Source of the DNA: Deltaproteobacteria bacterium RBG_16_44_11
GTDB taxonomy: Bacteria > Desulfobacterota > Syntrophia > Syntrophales > Smithellaceae
Assembly (NCBI GenBank): GCA_001797845.1
Contig: MGQN01000047.1
Span: 1-50,748 of the forward strand
Direction: 5' to 3'
DNA: 50,748 bases
Shown: one piece after another, positions 14,283 through 23,277 of the stretch
Numbering within the stretch: position 1 is the first letter of the stretch
How the letters are laid out: each line of letters opens with the position of its first letter
Made by a program: the position numbers and the translations under genes
The notes under the pieces: generated by a model
Databases searched by the model: none
Told to the model about the DNA's origin: nothing
Seen by the model: only the letters and a program-made list of their open reading frames with translations

Positions 14283-16802
14283 CTATGCACCGCAACATTT
14301 TTTATATTTTTTGCCGCTCCCGCAGGGGCAAGGTTCATTTCGTCCCACCTTACCGCTTTCACGTTTAATTGTCTGGGCGGGAGGAGTATCTTCTCCGCGG
14401 CTTAAAACATAATCTTGTTTTTGTTTTTGTTTGATACTTTCAACTTCTTCTTCTCGCTGTATCCTGACCAGGCACAACTTCTCTAATGTGTCTATTTTGA
14501 TGCGAAATATCATATCCATGAACATTTCATAGCCTTCGCGCTGATACTCTCTTATCGGGTCCTTTTGACCATAACCACGTAAGCCTATGCCTTCCCTTAA
14601 GTGATCCATGGCTAATAAATGTTCTTTCCAGTGAGTGTCTATGGCCTGCAGCATAATAACTTTTATCAGGTAATCCATAAGTTCTTTGCCAAAATCTTTT
14701 TCTTTATCGCGCAAAAGTTTATGGACATTTTCAACAATAAACTGACGAATAGATTCAGCAGAAGATAATTGATTCGCGTCGGCCAAATTAAGTTTTAAAT
14801 TAAATTGTTTGAAGATGGCGTCATCCAGACCTTTGAGGTTCCAGTCTTCGGCACGTCCTTTATCATCAATATATTCAAATAAAAGGTCATCAGCAATTTC
14901 TTCAACTATTTCATTAATATCTTCCCATAAGTTAGCACCACGCAAGACCTTTTTTCTTTGTTCATAAATAACTTTTCTTTGCCTATTCATTACATCGTCG
15001 TAATCTAAAAGATGCTTACGAATATCAAAGTTTTGCCCTTCAACACGTTTTTGGGCATTTTCAATGGCCCGGGAAATATATTTATGCTCAATAGGTTGAT
15101 CTTCTTCTATGCCGATTCTGTCCATAATTGACGCTATTCTTTCCGCACCGAATATACGCAGCAGGTCATCTTCCAGCGAAAGATAAAAGCGCGAAGAACC
15201 ATCATCACCCTGGCGGCCGGAACGGCCTCGTAATTGATTATCGATGCGGCGGCTTTCATGACGTTCAGTACCTAAAATATGCAGACCTCCCACATCAGCT
15301 ACTCCGTCCCCCAAACGGATATCTGTGCCTCGTCCGGCCATATTGGTAGAAATGGTTACCATAGCCGGCTGTCCCGCCTGGGCTACAATTTCCGCCTCTT
15401 TTTCATGATTTTTAGCGTTAAGAACATGATGCTTTACGCCGGCACGGGTAAGATATTTACTTAGCAATTCTGATTTTTCGATAGAAATAGTTCCAATCAG
15501 CACAGGTCTTTTCTCTTTATTCAGTGCTCTAACTTCCTCAATTACAGCCTTAATTTTTTCTTTTTCTGTTTTGTAAATAAGGTCATTGTTGTCTTTTCTA
15601 ATCATGGGCATGTTGGTCGGCACAACGACAACGTCCAGATTATAAATTTTCTTAAATTCTGCGGCTTCCGTATCCGCGGTTCCCGTCATGCCGGCTAATT
15701 TCTTGTACATTCTAAAATAATTCTGGAAGGTAATGGAAGCCAGAGTTTGATTTTCTCTCTCCACTTTAACCTTTTCTTTTGCTTCCAGGGCCTGGTGTAA
15801 TCCATCGCTGTATCGCCTTCCGGGCATCACTCTTCCGGTGAATTCATCAACTATTATGACTTGTCCATCTTTAACCAGATAATCCACATCCCTTCTGAAT
15901 AACGTGTGGGCGCGAAGCGCCTGATTGACGTGATGGACTATTTCTATGTTTTTTGGTTCATAGAGGTTCGTAACATTTAAATATCCTTCGACGTGAGCCA
16001 CACCTTCTTCCGTCATAACAACCGTACGGCTTTTTTCATCAATCGTGTAGTCACGATCTTTTTTTAACCTCGGAATTATTTGATTGATTTTATAATATTT
16101 ATCTGTTGATTCCTCGGAAGCTCCGGAAATAATTAAAGGGGTTCTGGCTTCGTCAATAAGGATACTGTCCACTTCATCAACGATGGCATAATTAAATTCA
16201 CGTTGAACGTAATCATCCAGGTTAAACTTCATATTATCGCGGAGATAATCAAAACCAAATTCGTTATTTGTGCCGTAGGTAATATCGGCGTGATACGCTT
16301 TTCTTCTTTCTTCATCATCCATTCCATGAACAATAACACCCACGCTTAAACCCAGAAACTTGTAAATCGGCCCCATCCATTCCGCGTCTCTTTTGGCCAG
16401 ATAATCATTTACAGTAACAACGTGGCATCCTTTTCCTTCTAACGCATTAAGATAAAGAGGCATCGTTGCCGCCAGCGTTTTCCCTTCTCCAGTTTTCATT
16501 TCGGCGATTTTGCCCTCGTGTAAAACGATGCCGCCAATTACCTGAACATCAAATGGCCGCATTAACAAAGTACGGCGTGAGACTTCTCGTGCAACTGCAA
16601 AAGTTTCAGGCAGAATATCATCCAGGTTTGAGCCCTTGTTCAGTTTATCCTTGAAATAAGGTGTTTTCGCTCGCAAATCTTCGTCACTCAAAGACATCAT
16701 CAGTGATTCAAAATTATTCACTTCTTCTAAAATCAAAGAATACCGCTTCAATTCGCGATCATTTTTTGTTCCGACAATTTTTTTGAGGATTAATTCTATC
16801 AT
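14283..16802 (-). CDS. secA: Preprotein translocase ATPase SecA
   Basis: The 839-residue motor pushes unfolded proteins through SecYEG using ATP. It shows M-K-T-G-E-G-K-T (Walker A), V-D-E-V-D-S-I-L-I-D-E-A-R-T-P-L-I-I-S-G (DEAD region), G-R-R-Y-S-D-G-L-H-Q-A, N-M-A-G-R-G-T-D-I and the Q-L-R-G-R-S-G-R-Q-G-D finger. The extreme C terminus carries the zinc SEC-C motif N-E-P-C-P-C-G-S-G-K-K-Y-K-K-C-C, which binds SecB and lipids in known SecA proteins. It precedes argJ by 25 bases. Confidence 0.98.
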   Translation of the reverse strand: MIELILKKIVGTKNDRELKRYSLILEEVNNFESLMMSLSDEDLRAKTPYFKDKLNKGSNLDDILPETFAVAREVSRRTLLMRPFDVQVIGGIVLHEGKIAEMKTGEGKTLAATMPLYLNALEGKGCHVVTVNDYLAKRDAEWMGPIYKFLGLSVGVIVHGMDDEERRKAYHADITYGTNNEFGFDYLRDNMKFNLDDYVQREFNYAIVDEVDSILIDEARTPLIISGASEESTDKYYKINQIIPRLKKDRDYTIDEKSRTVVMTEEGVAHVEGYLNVTNLYEPKNIEIVHHVNQALRAHTLFRRDVDYLVKDGQVIIVDEFTGRVMPGRRYSDGLHQALEAKEKVKVERENQTLASITFQNYFRMYKKLAGMTGTADTEAAEFKKIYNLDVVVVPTNMPMIRKDNNDLIYKTEKEKIKAVIEEVRALNKEKRPVLIGTISIEKSELLSKYLTRAGVKHHVLNAKNHEKEAEIVAQAGQPAMVTISTNMAGRGTDIRLGDGVADVGGLHILGTERHESRRIDNQLRGRSGRQGDDGSSRFYLSLEDDLLRIFGAERIASIMDRIGIEEDQPIEHKYISRAIENAQKRVEGQNFDIRKHLLDYDDVMNRQRKVIYEQRKKVLRGANLWEDINEIVEEIADDLLFEYIDDKGRAEDWNLKGLDDAIFKQFNLKLNLADANQLSSAESIRQFIVENVHKLLRDKEKDFGKELMDYLIKVIMLQAIDTHWKEHLLAMDHLREGIGLRGYGQKDPIREYQREGYEMFMDMIFRIKIDTLEKLCLVRIQREEEVESIKQKQKQDYVLSRGEDTPPAQTIKRESGKVGRNEPCPCGSGKKYKKCCGA

Positions 16803-16815
16803 TAATTACCTTATT

Positions 16816-16841
16816 AAAAAAAAACCGGCGTGTTCACCGGT
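16816..16841 (-). terminator. Intrinsic terminator between M23 peptidase gene and secA
   Basis: On the minus strand ACCGGTG and CGCCGGT can pair around a short loop (16841-16824), followed at once by an eight-base T-run (16823-16816). It would end the transcript of the upstream peptidase gene just before secA, so secA should have its own promoter or depend on read-through. Confidence 0.65.
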
Positions 16842-16976
16842 GGATTAAAGTTTAATTTACTGGAAATAAAATCTTCCGCCGAAAGGGACGGATTTTTTTG
16901 TAAATAATTATTTTAATTTTGCTCCTTAAACTCGTCATAGGACGAGAAATGCAATGTTCTCAATAAATTTGAACGA

Positions 16977-17945
16977 TTATTTTCTCAAGTACCTTCTGGG
17001 ATTGACGGGCACATTGTTGACCCAGACAGCGTAGTGCAGATGCGAACCTGTGCTGCGGCCGGAATCGCCGACATAGCCTATTACATCACCTCTTTTAACT
17101 CTCATCCCTTCCTTTGCAATAATCTTCGATAAATGACTATAAGTGGTGCCCAGACCATGGCCATGATTAATTCTAACCATATTGCCATCCATTGAACGAT
17201 AAGAAGCTTCAACTACTAGCCCATCCGCTGTCGCCAGTACGTCTCTTCCCATTCTGGTCGCTATATCCATGCCTTTGTGAAATTCAACGCCAGCCGAGAA
17301 AGGAGACTCCCTCATGCCAAAATCTGAAGTGACCCATCCTTTAACAGGCCAAATAGAGGGGGTAGCCGCAAGGATAGATTTTTGTTCATGCAGAAAAGCT
17401 AATAATTCATTAAAACTCTGTGCCCGATGATTAGCATCTTCATTTAATGTGGAGATGCCTTTACGCATGCCGAAAATCAGCTTTTGCTGGTCTTGATCTA
17501 ATAATTCCTTCATTCTTTTTTCTGTACTGCCGGCTCCACCAATACCTAACGGCAGTTTTTTATCTCTTGCTGTTTGATAACTGGCTAATATTCTTATTTT
17601 TTTATCAGATTGCCTGAGCTCCTCCATCTTATCGGCAAATTCATCCACTCTCAGAGCTAATTCCTTAACTTGATAGGATTGTTCCTTGGTTTGTACTCTC
17701 AATCTAAGTAATTCCGCCTTGTCTCTTTTCATACTTGCGTAATCATAAACAAAATATAAAAAAACAAAAAAAGCCAAAGCACCAACGATACAAAAACCAC
17801 GTGCTAAGGCTCCGGGGACGGATATTTTTTTAACCGCACTATTTGTGCGCGAAATAACCATTAATGTAAACAAGTTACCCGACATTTTTTGTTTCCACAA
17901 AGACTTGCCAGTTTTAAAGTTTACCATAAGAATTTTAATTACCAC
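16977..17945 (-). CDS. M23-family peptidoglycan endopeptidase with coiled coil
   Basis: Residues about 45-65 form one membrane anchor, followed by a coiled coil (about 70-120) and a linker. A C-terminal M23/LytM domain starts around W-P-V-K-G-W-V-T-S-D-F-G. Zinc ligands are present as F-H-K-G-M-D-I-A (H-x3-D) and the final S-H-L-H-Y-A (H-x-H), so the domain should be active on peptide cross-links in the periplasm. Deltaproteobacteria often carry such an M23 gene upstream of secA. The start is uncertain: the GTG at 17945, an ATG at 17927 and a later ATG (M-S-G-N-L-F) are possible, and none has a strong Shine-Dalgarno sequence. Confidence 0.88.
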   Translation of the reverse strand: MVIKILMVNFKTGKSLWKQKMSGNLFTLMVISRTNSAVKKISVPGALARGFCIVGALAFFVFLYFVYDYASMKRDKAELLRLRVQTKEQSYQVKELALRVDEFADKMEELRQSDKKIRILASYQTARDKKLPLGIGGAGSTEKRMKELLDQDQQKLIFGMRKGISTLNEDANHRAQSFNELLAFLHEQKSILAATPSIWPVKGWVTSDFGMRESPFSAGVEFHKGMDIATRMGRDVLATADGLVVEASYRSMDGNMVRINHGHGLGTTYSHLSKIIAKEGMRVKRGDVIGYVGDSGRSTGSHLHYAVWVNNVPVNPRRYLRK

Positions 17946-18223
17946 AAAAAAGAGGGAAAAGTCAAGAATAACTAATTATTAGTCGCTTTTAATTGATTCA
18001 GAAATAATCTCCATGGCAAAATATTAATTTTATCAAATATTTTAGTGGCTTAAGTCTACATTCAGCGGATATTTATGTTCAGAGAAATTTAAGTGACTTT
18101 TTGAGAAAAACTTCTTAATGACTTCCTTGACCATAAGTTTATGCATTCACTGGTAGAAACTTACATTATTTATTGAAAATAAGTTTTTTTTGGATTAAAA
18201 AAACAGTAAGGAATTGAATCTTC

Positions 18224-18943
18224 ATGAGTACAAAAAATTTTTCCAACATGATTATAACTATTTTTTTTATCTTGACGATTATTGCATTATCGTCATGTTC
18301 TTTTTTTCGTCCTTCGGTAAGTAAAAATAACATAAATTTTCTAATTGCTCCTTATGAAAGCAACCTCGGTAAGTCCGGGCAGCTTCTTCTTGTAATTGAG
18401 AATAGTAATATTTTCTTTACTAAAAGAATTGTTTACGCGTTGGAAAAACGATCTGGAATTTGGCAAATGGCTTTCGAGCCTTTCTATGCCGTTATCGGCA
18501 AAAATGGTTTTGCCCCGCCCGGCGAAAAAAGAGAAGGAGATGGTAAAACGCCGTCGGGAATATTCGCTCTAAGGAAGACTTTTGGCTATGCTCCATCCGC
18601 AATTACAAAAATGCCCTATCGTCAGGCATTAGAAGACGATTTGTGGATTGATGATCCAAACTCTACTGATTATAACCGCTGGGTAAAGGCAAGCAAAACA
18701 TCCGCCAAATCTTATGAAAAAATGAAACGCGACGATGATCTTTATAAATATGGAATTGTTATTGAATATAATAACAATCCGGTTATAAAAGGTTATGGCA
18801 GTGCTATTTTCTTCCATGTCTGGGGAGGAGAGGATGTAACTACAGAGGGCTGTGTGGCGGTTTCCGAAGAAAACATCATTAAAATTCTTACATGGCTTGA
18901 TCCCAAGTCTTTGCCGCTCATTATTATGGGCATTAAAAATTAA
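18224..18943 (+). CDS. L,D-transpeptidase-family lipoprotein (YkuD-like)
   Basis: The 239-residue protein begins with a lipoprotein signal ending L-S-S-C (Cys near residue 26), so it is probably lipid-anchored in the periplasm. The catalytic part has G-K-T-P-S-G-I-F near residue 107 and, near the end, F-F-H-V-W...T-E-G-C-V-A-V-S, where His and Cys form the L,D-transpeptidase active site. Such enzymes form 3-3 peptidoglycan links, attach proteins to the wall, or in YafK-like members cut such links. Residues between the two motifs are longer than in short YkuD domains. AAGGA lies 11 bases before the ATG. It leads a plus-strand set with the next two genes. Confidence 0.82.
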   Translation: MSTKNFSNMIITIFFILTIIALSSCSFFRPSVSKNNINFLIAPYESNLGKSGQLLLVIENSNIFFTKRIVYALEKRSGIWQMAFEPFYAVIGKNGFAPPGEKREGDGKTPSGIFALRKTFGYAPSAITKMPYRQALEDDLWIDDPNSTDYNRWVKASKTSAKSYEKMKRDDDLYKYGIVIEYNNNPVIKGYGSAIFFHVWGGEDVTTEGCVAVSEENIIKILTWLDPKSLPLIIMGIKN

Positions 18944-18960
18944 ACGGAGAATTGTAACTA

Positions 18961-19728
18961 ATGAAGTCAAAAATTTTATTTACATTGTTATTTTTTATCG
19001 TTTTGTGTTTTCCGCAATTTGCCGGTATTACTTTTGGCGCGGCTAAAATGCAGAGTAACTTTGTGGATATCAAAGAAGTGATTCCACAAATTCAGCTCGA
19101 TATCCGTTATTACGGACCGCATAATTTTCTCGGAGAAGGAGTAGACGGTTATCTGGCGCCGAAATGTATTCTCACCAATGAAGCGGCCGAAGCGCTTTCT
19201 AACGTTCAAAAAGAACTGGAACCATTTTCGCTGACTCTGAAAATTTACGATTGTTATCGACCTCAACGGGCGGTTGACCACTTTGTAAAATGGGCGAAAG
19301 AAATTGACAACGTCAAAACAAGGAAAGAGTTTTACCCGACCGTGGATAAAAGAAATTTATTTAAAGACGGCTACATCGACAGCAAATCCAGCCATAGCCG
19401 CGGCAGTACTGTTGATTTGACCATTGTGCCTTTACCCGCCCCCAAACAACCAAAATACATTCCCGGACAGAAATTATCTGAATGTTATCTGCCCACCCAA
19501 AAACGTTTTCCGGATAATAGCATTGATATGGGAACTGGTTTTGATTGTTTTCACGAACTTTCAAATACGGCGAATAAAAACATTAACCGTCAGCAAAAAG
19601 CAAACAGACTTTTGCTCAAAACATTGATGGAAAAGCATGGATTTAAGAATTATGATCTGGAGTGGTGGCATTATACACTGAAAAATGAACCTTATCCGAA
19701 CACATATTTTGATTTTATCATTGAGTAA
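18961..19728 (+). CDS. D-alanyl-D-alanine dipeptidase (VanX/DdpX type)
   Basis: The 255-residue protein has a signal peptide (about residues 1-25, ending near T-F-G-A-A) and the M15D dipeptidase fold. Visible active-site parts are Y-D-C-Y-R-P-Q-R-A (the conserved Arg), S-S-H-S-R-G-S-T-V-D-L-T (zinc His and Asp) and L-E-W-W-H-Y (catalytic Glu and zinc His). Family members cut free D-Ala-D-Ala; VanX does this in vancomycin resistance and DdpX in D-Ala reuse. The neighbours are not vanH/vanA, so a wall-recycling role is more likely than resistance. GGAG sits before the ATG, 17 bases after the previous gene. Confidence 0.88.
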   Translation: MKSKILFTLLFFIVLCFPQFAGITFGAAKMQSNFVDIKEVIPQIQLDIRYYGPHNFLGEGVDGYLAPKCILTNEAAEALSNVQKELEPFSLTLKIYDCYRPQRAVDHFVKWAKEIDNVKTRKEFYPTVDKRNLFKDGYIDSKSSHSRGSTVDLTIVPLPAPKQPKYIPGQKLSECYLPTQKRFPDNSIDMGTGFDCFHELSNTANKNINRQQKANRLLLKTLMEKHGFKNYDLEWWHYTLKNEPYPNTYFDFIIE

Positions 19729-19733
19729 AAAAT

Positions 19734-20966
19734 ATGAAAAATAAATTGCCCCTTTTTCTAAAATCTTACGGCTTCTCAATTATTCTAATAATTTCCATTA
19801 TTTTTGGTGCCATTCTGGGAATAATTTTTAAAAAAGATGCGGCCGTTTTAAAGCCGCTAGGTGACATTTTTCTTAATCTCCTCTTTACCGCCATCATTCC
19901 GCTTGTTTTCTTTTCCATTTCTTCCGCTGTTGCCGGCATGACTAATATCCGGCGTCTGGGAAAAATCATGTCGGCGATGATTTTTGTTTTTGTCGTAACA
20001 GGACTTATCGCTTCGATTGTCATGACTATTGGCGTTGTACTTCATCCGCCGGCAACCGGCATCAGAATTGATCTGGGAGCTGGAATAAACATGGAGCACT
20101 TCAAGGCCTCCGAACAGATTGTTAAAGCTTTTACCACTGCCGATTTCGCCGATATTCTTTCCAAAAAAAATATGCTGGCGCTCATCATCTTTTCGATTTT
20201 AATCGGGCTGGCAACTTCTGCCGCAGGCATTCGGGGAAAAGTATTTTCCAACTTTCTTTCCTCGGGAAGTGAGGTAATGATGAAGCTTATTTCCTTCATC
20301 ATGTATTACGCGCCGATCGGCCTTTGCGCTTATTTTGCCTATCTGGTTGGCGTTTTCGGTACTGAACTGCTCGGCTCCTACGCTCGAGCGATGCTGGTTT
20401 ATTATCCGATAGCAATTCTATATTTCTTTATCGCCTTTACCATTTATGCCTTTATTGCCGCCAAAAGAGCAGGTGTACGCCGTTTTTGGCGCAATATTAT
20501 TCCTCCCTCTCTTATTGCCTTGGCTACCGGAAGCTCTATGGCAACGATTCCCGCCAATCTGGATGCCGCCGACAAAACAGGTGTGCCGAAAGATATCAGC
20601 GAAGTCGTCATTCCCATCGGCGCAACGATGCACATGGAAGGCTCATGTTTGGCCGCTATATTGAAAATTGCTTTCTTGTTCGGCATATTTAATATGGATT
20701 TTTCCGGGGTAGAAACTATTGCCACGGCAATAGGGATTGCGCTTTTAACCGGTGTCGTCGTAAGCGGCATACCCGGCGGCGGAACAATTGGTGAGTTGTT
20801 GATAATTTCTCTTTATGGATTTCCGCTGGAGGCCTTCCCGATTATTACGATGATCGGGACACTGGTTGACGCTCCGGCAACAATGGTCAACGCTATCGGT
20901 GATAATGTCTCCAGCATGATGGTTGCACGTGTTTTAGGTGGAAAAGACTGGATGAAAAATATTTAA
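19734..20966 (+). CDS. Dicarboxylate/amino acid:cation symporter (DAACS family)
   Basis: The 410-residue membrane protein resembles GltP/DctA/SstT. It has about eight hydrophobic helices, the serine-rich hairpin A-T-G-S-S-M-A-T-I-P in the second half, the M-x-G-S-C-L segment following I-P-I-G-A-T-M-H-M-E, and the V-D-A-P-A-T-M-V-N block of the last helix. Family members import glutamate, aspartate, serine/threonine or C4-dicarboxylates with Na+ or H+. It starts five bases after the dipeptidase stop, so co-expression is likely and an amino-acid substrate released from peptidoglycan is a reasonable guess, but the substrate cannot be read from sequence. Confidence 0.87.
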   Translation: MKNKLPLFLKSYGFSIILIISIIFGAILGIIFKKDAAVLKPLGDIFLNLLFTAIIPLVFFSISSAVAGMTNIRRLGKIMSAMIFVFVVTGLIASIVMTIGVVLHPPATGIRIDLGAGINMEHFKASEQIVKAFTTADFADILSKKNMLALIIFSILIGLATSAAGIRGKVFSNFLSSGSEVMMKLISFIMYYAPIGLCAYFAYLVGVFGTELLGSYARAMLVYYPIAILYFFIAFTIYAFIAAKRAGVRRFWRNIIPPSLIALATGSSMATIPANLDAADKTGVPKDISEVVIPIGATMHMEGSCLAAILKIAFLFGIFNMDFSGVETIATAIGIALLTGVVVSGIPGGGTIGELLIISLYGFPLEAFPIITMIGTLVDAPATMVNAIGDNVSSMMVARVLGGKDWMKNI

Positions 20967-20985
20967 TTTAGGAGAGATTCCTTCT

Positions 20986-21246
20986 GTGTTGGTTTTAGGG
21001 TTAATTGTAATCATATTTTTAACTGTATCGGGTTTAATTTTTATTTTCCAACGCTATCTGGAATCGAGGCTAATAAGTACCTTGTTCATGCTACTTGGCA
21101 CTGCGATTGCAGTTATTGGATTGATTACAGCAGCTGTCTTTGAACATTTTGGATATCATTTATTGAGTGATTGGTTTGAATATATAGTCCTAATTCCTGG
21201 AATTATACTTATGCTCGTTGGCTTTTTTTATTACCCCATACCATAA
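20986..21246 (+). CDS. Small membrane protein, probably truncated by a frameshift
   Basis: I do not recognise a family. The 86 residues contain three hydrophobic segments (about 2-20, 30-52 and 66-83). The GTG start has AGGAGAG nine bases upstream and follows the symporter gene by 19 bases. The frame ends shortly after a run of seven T (21223-21229). If one more T were present, the frame would continue without a stop to 21479, giving about 159 residues with two further hydrophobic segments. This is therefore probably the 5' part of a broken or slippage-expressed gene. Confidence 0.55.
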   Translation: MLVLGLIVIIFLTVSGLIFIFQRYLESRLISTLFMLLGTAIAVIGLITAAVFEHFGYHLLSDWFEYIVLIPGIILMLVGFFYYPIP

Positions 21247-21479
21247 ATTATGCTATTGACGATGCCATCAAAGGAAAAATTCCTTCACCTAAATCTTACA
21301 AACTATCACTGAAAAATAAAATAGGCATGCTAATTGGCTTTATGGGGACAACTGGTGGAATCGTTAAATGCTATTATACATATCCGCCTATTTCTCATAT
21401 AGGAATCGCTTTAATCGTATTTGGATTGCTAATATTTATGATTTCGATAATGTATTTGAAGGAAAAAAAGAAAGAATAA
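21246..21479 (+). pseudogene. Out-of-frame 3' part of the small membrane gene
   Basis: This frame lacks a start codon with a ribosome site. It reads N-Y-A-I-D-D-A-I-K-G-K-I-P-S-P-K-S, then two hydrophobic segments (about I-G-M-L-I-G-F-M-G and I-A-L-I-V-F-G-L-L-I-F), then a lysine-rich end. It is in the -1 frame relative to the preceding small membrane gene and joins it through the T7 run. A mutation, a sequencing error or slippage would all explain the pattern. Confidence 0.5.
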
Positions 21480-21657
21480 AAACATATCAATAGACGGTAA
21501 TTCTCAATTTTGACAACTGTCAAACATTGAGCTTTAGCAAGTGAAGCTGTTAATCTGAACAAAAATTAAGAGAGGTACGAGTAAAATATACCAACAGAAC
21601 ACTGTATATAACAAAGCTTCTTGACAATTATTCGGCATTGTCTGTATTTTTACGTGC
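21480..21657. other. Intergenic stretch with a promoter before the zinc-ribbon gene
   Basis: No gene is supported here. TTGACA at 21621-21626 and TATTTT at 21645-21650 (18-base spacer) form a likely promoter. The predicted start of transcription (about 21657) coincides with the ATG at 21658, and no Shine-Dalgarno sequence is seen, so the next gene may be read from a leaderless transcript. Confidence 0.4.
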
Positions 21658-21945
21658 ATGAACATTTGCCACAAATGTAATAAAGAAATTGCGCAGGATT
21701 TTTTTGTAGGCAGGCAAGCGCAATGCCCCTCCTGCGGAGCTGATTTGCATTGTTGCCTTAACTGCTTTTTTTATGATGCAGGCTCTTATAATGACTGCCG
21801 CGAACCTCAGGCCGAAAGAGTGCTGGACAAAAGCCGGTCTAATTTTTGTGATTTTTTCAGTTTTAAACAAACAACGAAAACTCCCGGCGCAGTTAATTCT
21901 GGCACTAAAGACAAACTGGAATCGTTATTTAAGAAGAGTTTATAA
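21658..21945 (+). CDS. Conserved zinc-ribbon protein of unknown function
   Basis: The 95-residue protein has C-H-K-C near residue 4, then C-P-S-C-G near 24, C-C-L-N-C-F-F-Y, and further Cys in D-C-R-E-P-Q-A and F-C-D-F-F. The first four form a rubredoxin-knuckle/zinc-ribbon pair; the rest may bind a second metal. The stretch D-L-H-C-C-L-N-C-F-F-Y-D-x-G-x-Y-x-x-C-R-E-P-Q-A-E-R is familiar to me from hypothetical proteins of Desulfobacterota, but no function is established. It should be cytoplasmic (no signal peptide). It stands alone upstream of lptF with its own promoter. Confidence 0.75.
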   Translation: MNICHKCNKEIAQDFFVGRQAQCPSCGADLHCCLNCFFYDAGSYNDCREPQAERVLDKSRSNFCDFFSFKQTTKTPGAVNSGTKDKLESLFKKSL

Positions 21946-22109
21946 CAAATGAGCTGTTTTTCTTTCAAATTTGTTCTATGATATTGCTCACCGAAATTCA
22001 CCGCCCATGAGTCCCATAAAACAATTGTCCTCTTAAATTAGCCTTCATGTTTTACTTGTGAAAATAAACCAATACATGTTAGTTTTAAGCGAAATGAGTT
22101 CATAATTTT

Positions 22110-23267
22110 ATGCGTAAAATAATTTTCCGGTATATATTTAAAGAAATCGCTATATCCTTTTTCATGATTTTATTTGTTTTGACCTTTGTCCTGCTCATGG
22201 GCAAAATCCTGCAAATCATGGATTTAATGGTCAATAAGGGTGTTAGTTTTTTCTCCATAGCTAAAATTATTACGTTTCTCTTGCCTTCCTTCATGACCTT
22301 GACCATACCCGTCGCTCTCTTAATCGCAATTCTCATTACCATGGGTAAATTTTCCGCAGATAACGAAATAACCGCTCTTAAAGCGTCGGGCATCAGCTTA
22401 ATGCAGATTTTTTACCCTGTGGCCATCGTCTCTCTGGCCGCATTTATGTTTACTATATTCATCAGTCACTATCTCCTGCCGAAAAGTAATTTTGCGACTA
22501 AAAGTCTGCTTTTCGAAATCGCCTCTCAAAACGCGAGCGCCGGCATTAAAGAAAAAGTTTTCAATGCCGACTTTAAAGGCCTTCTCCTTTACGCAGATAG
22601 AATATCGTCCGACGGCCATTATATGGAGGGCGTTATCGTTTCCGATAACCGCATCATCGGCGAGCCAAACACTATTCTATCGAAAAGAGCTTTCCTTGTT
22701 TCTAATCCGGATTTGATGCTCATTAAAATGAGGCTGGAAAACGGTTCGGTACATTCGGTGAGTTCAGACTTTAAAAATTATCGCAAAATTGATTTTGACC
22801 GCTATGATATTAATCTTGATTTATCAAGTAATATTGCTGCATTGAGTGAAGAATCAAAAACGAGTAAAGATATGACCATGGGGGAACTGCTGCAAAGGAT
22901 GAAAATTTCAAATATTGATGAAAAATCTTTCCGCGAATTGGCCATAGAAGTACATAAGAAATTTTCCATTCCCCTTTCTTGTATTTTCTTCGGACTGCTA
23001 GCCCTGCCTTTAGGCATCAGAAGTCATCGTGCGGTCAAATCCCGCGGTTTTGCTGTAGGCATCATTCTCGCCACTTTATATTATCTGTTACGCATCGGCG
23101 GCGAAGCGCTGGTCGAAACCGGATATCTTTCACCTGAGGTCGGCGTATGGACGCCAAATTTGATTTACGCTTTTCTGGGTGCTTATCTCTTCTATATGGC
23201 CTATAAAGAAATATCCCTTTTGCATATGGCAAAAGTGTTTCTCTGGCGTAAAATTTACGGTCACTGA
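22110..23267 (+). CDS. lptF: LPS export ABC permease LptF
   Basis: LptF and LptG form the membrane part of the LptB2FG ATP-driven machine that lifts lipopolysaccharide out of the inner membrane. The 385-residue protein has three N-terminal membrane helices, a periplasmic beta-jellyroll region (about residues 125-270) and three C-terminal helices, as the YjgP/YjgQ family requires. N-E-I-T-A-L-K-A-S-G-I, the coupling helix that contacts LptB, is visible near residue 87, and K-F-S-I-P-L-S-C-I-F-F-G-L lies at the start of the last helices. No clear Shine-Dalgarno sequence is seen. Called LptF from its order before lptG. Implies an outer membrane. Confidence 0.93.
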   Translation: MRKIIFRYIFKEIAISFFMILFVLTFVLLMGKILQIMDLMVNKGVSFFSIAKIITFLLPSFMTLTIPVALLIAILITMGKFSADNEITALKASGISLMQIFYPVAIVSLAAFMFTIFISHYLLPKSNFATKSLLFEIASQNASAGIKEKVFNADFKGLLLYADRISSDGHYMEGVIVSDNRIIGEPNTILSKRAFLVSNPDLMLIKMRLENGSVHSVSSDFKNYRKIDFDRYDINLDLSSNIAALSEESKTSKDMTMGELLQRMKISNIDEKSFRELAIEVHKKFSIPLSCIFFGLLALPLGIRSHRAVKSRGFAVGIILATLYYLLRIGGEALVETGYLSPEVGVWTPNLIYAFLGAYLFYMAYKEISLLHMAKVFLWRKIYGH

Positions 23268-23277
23268 GGATTTTATA

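Noticed and set aside
18961..19728. Vancomycin resistance gene vanX
   Set aside because: No vanH, vanA or regulator nearby, and the protein is exported; a wall-recycling dipeptidase is more likely.
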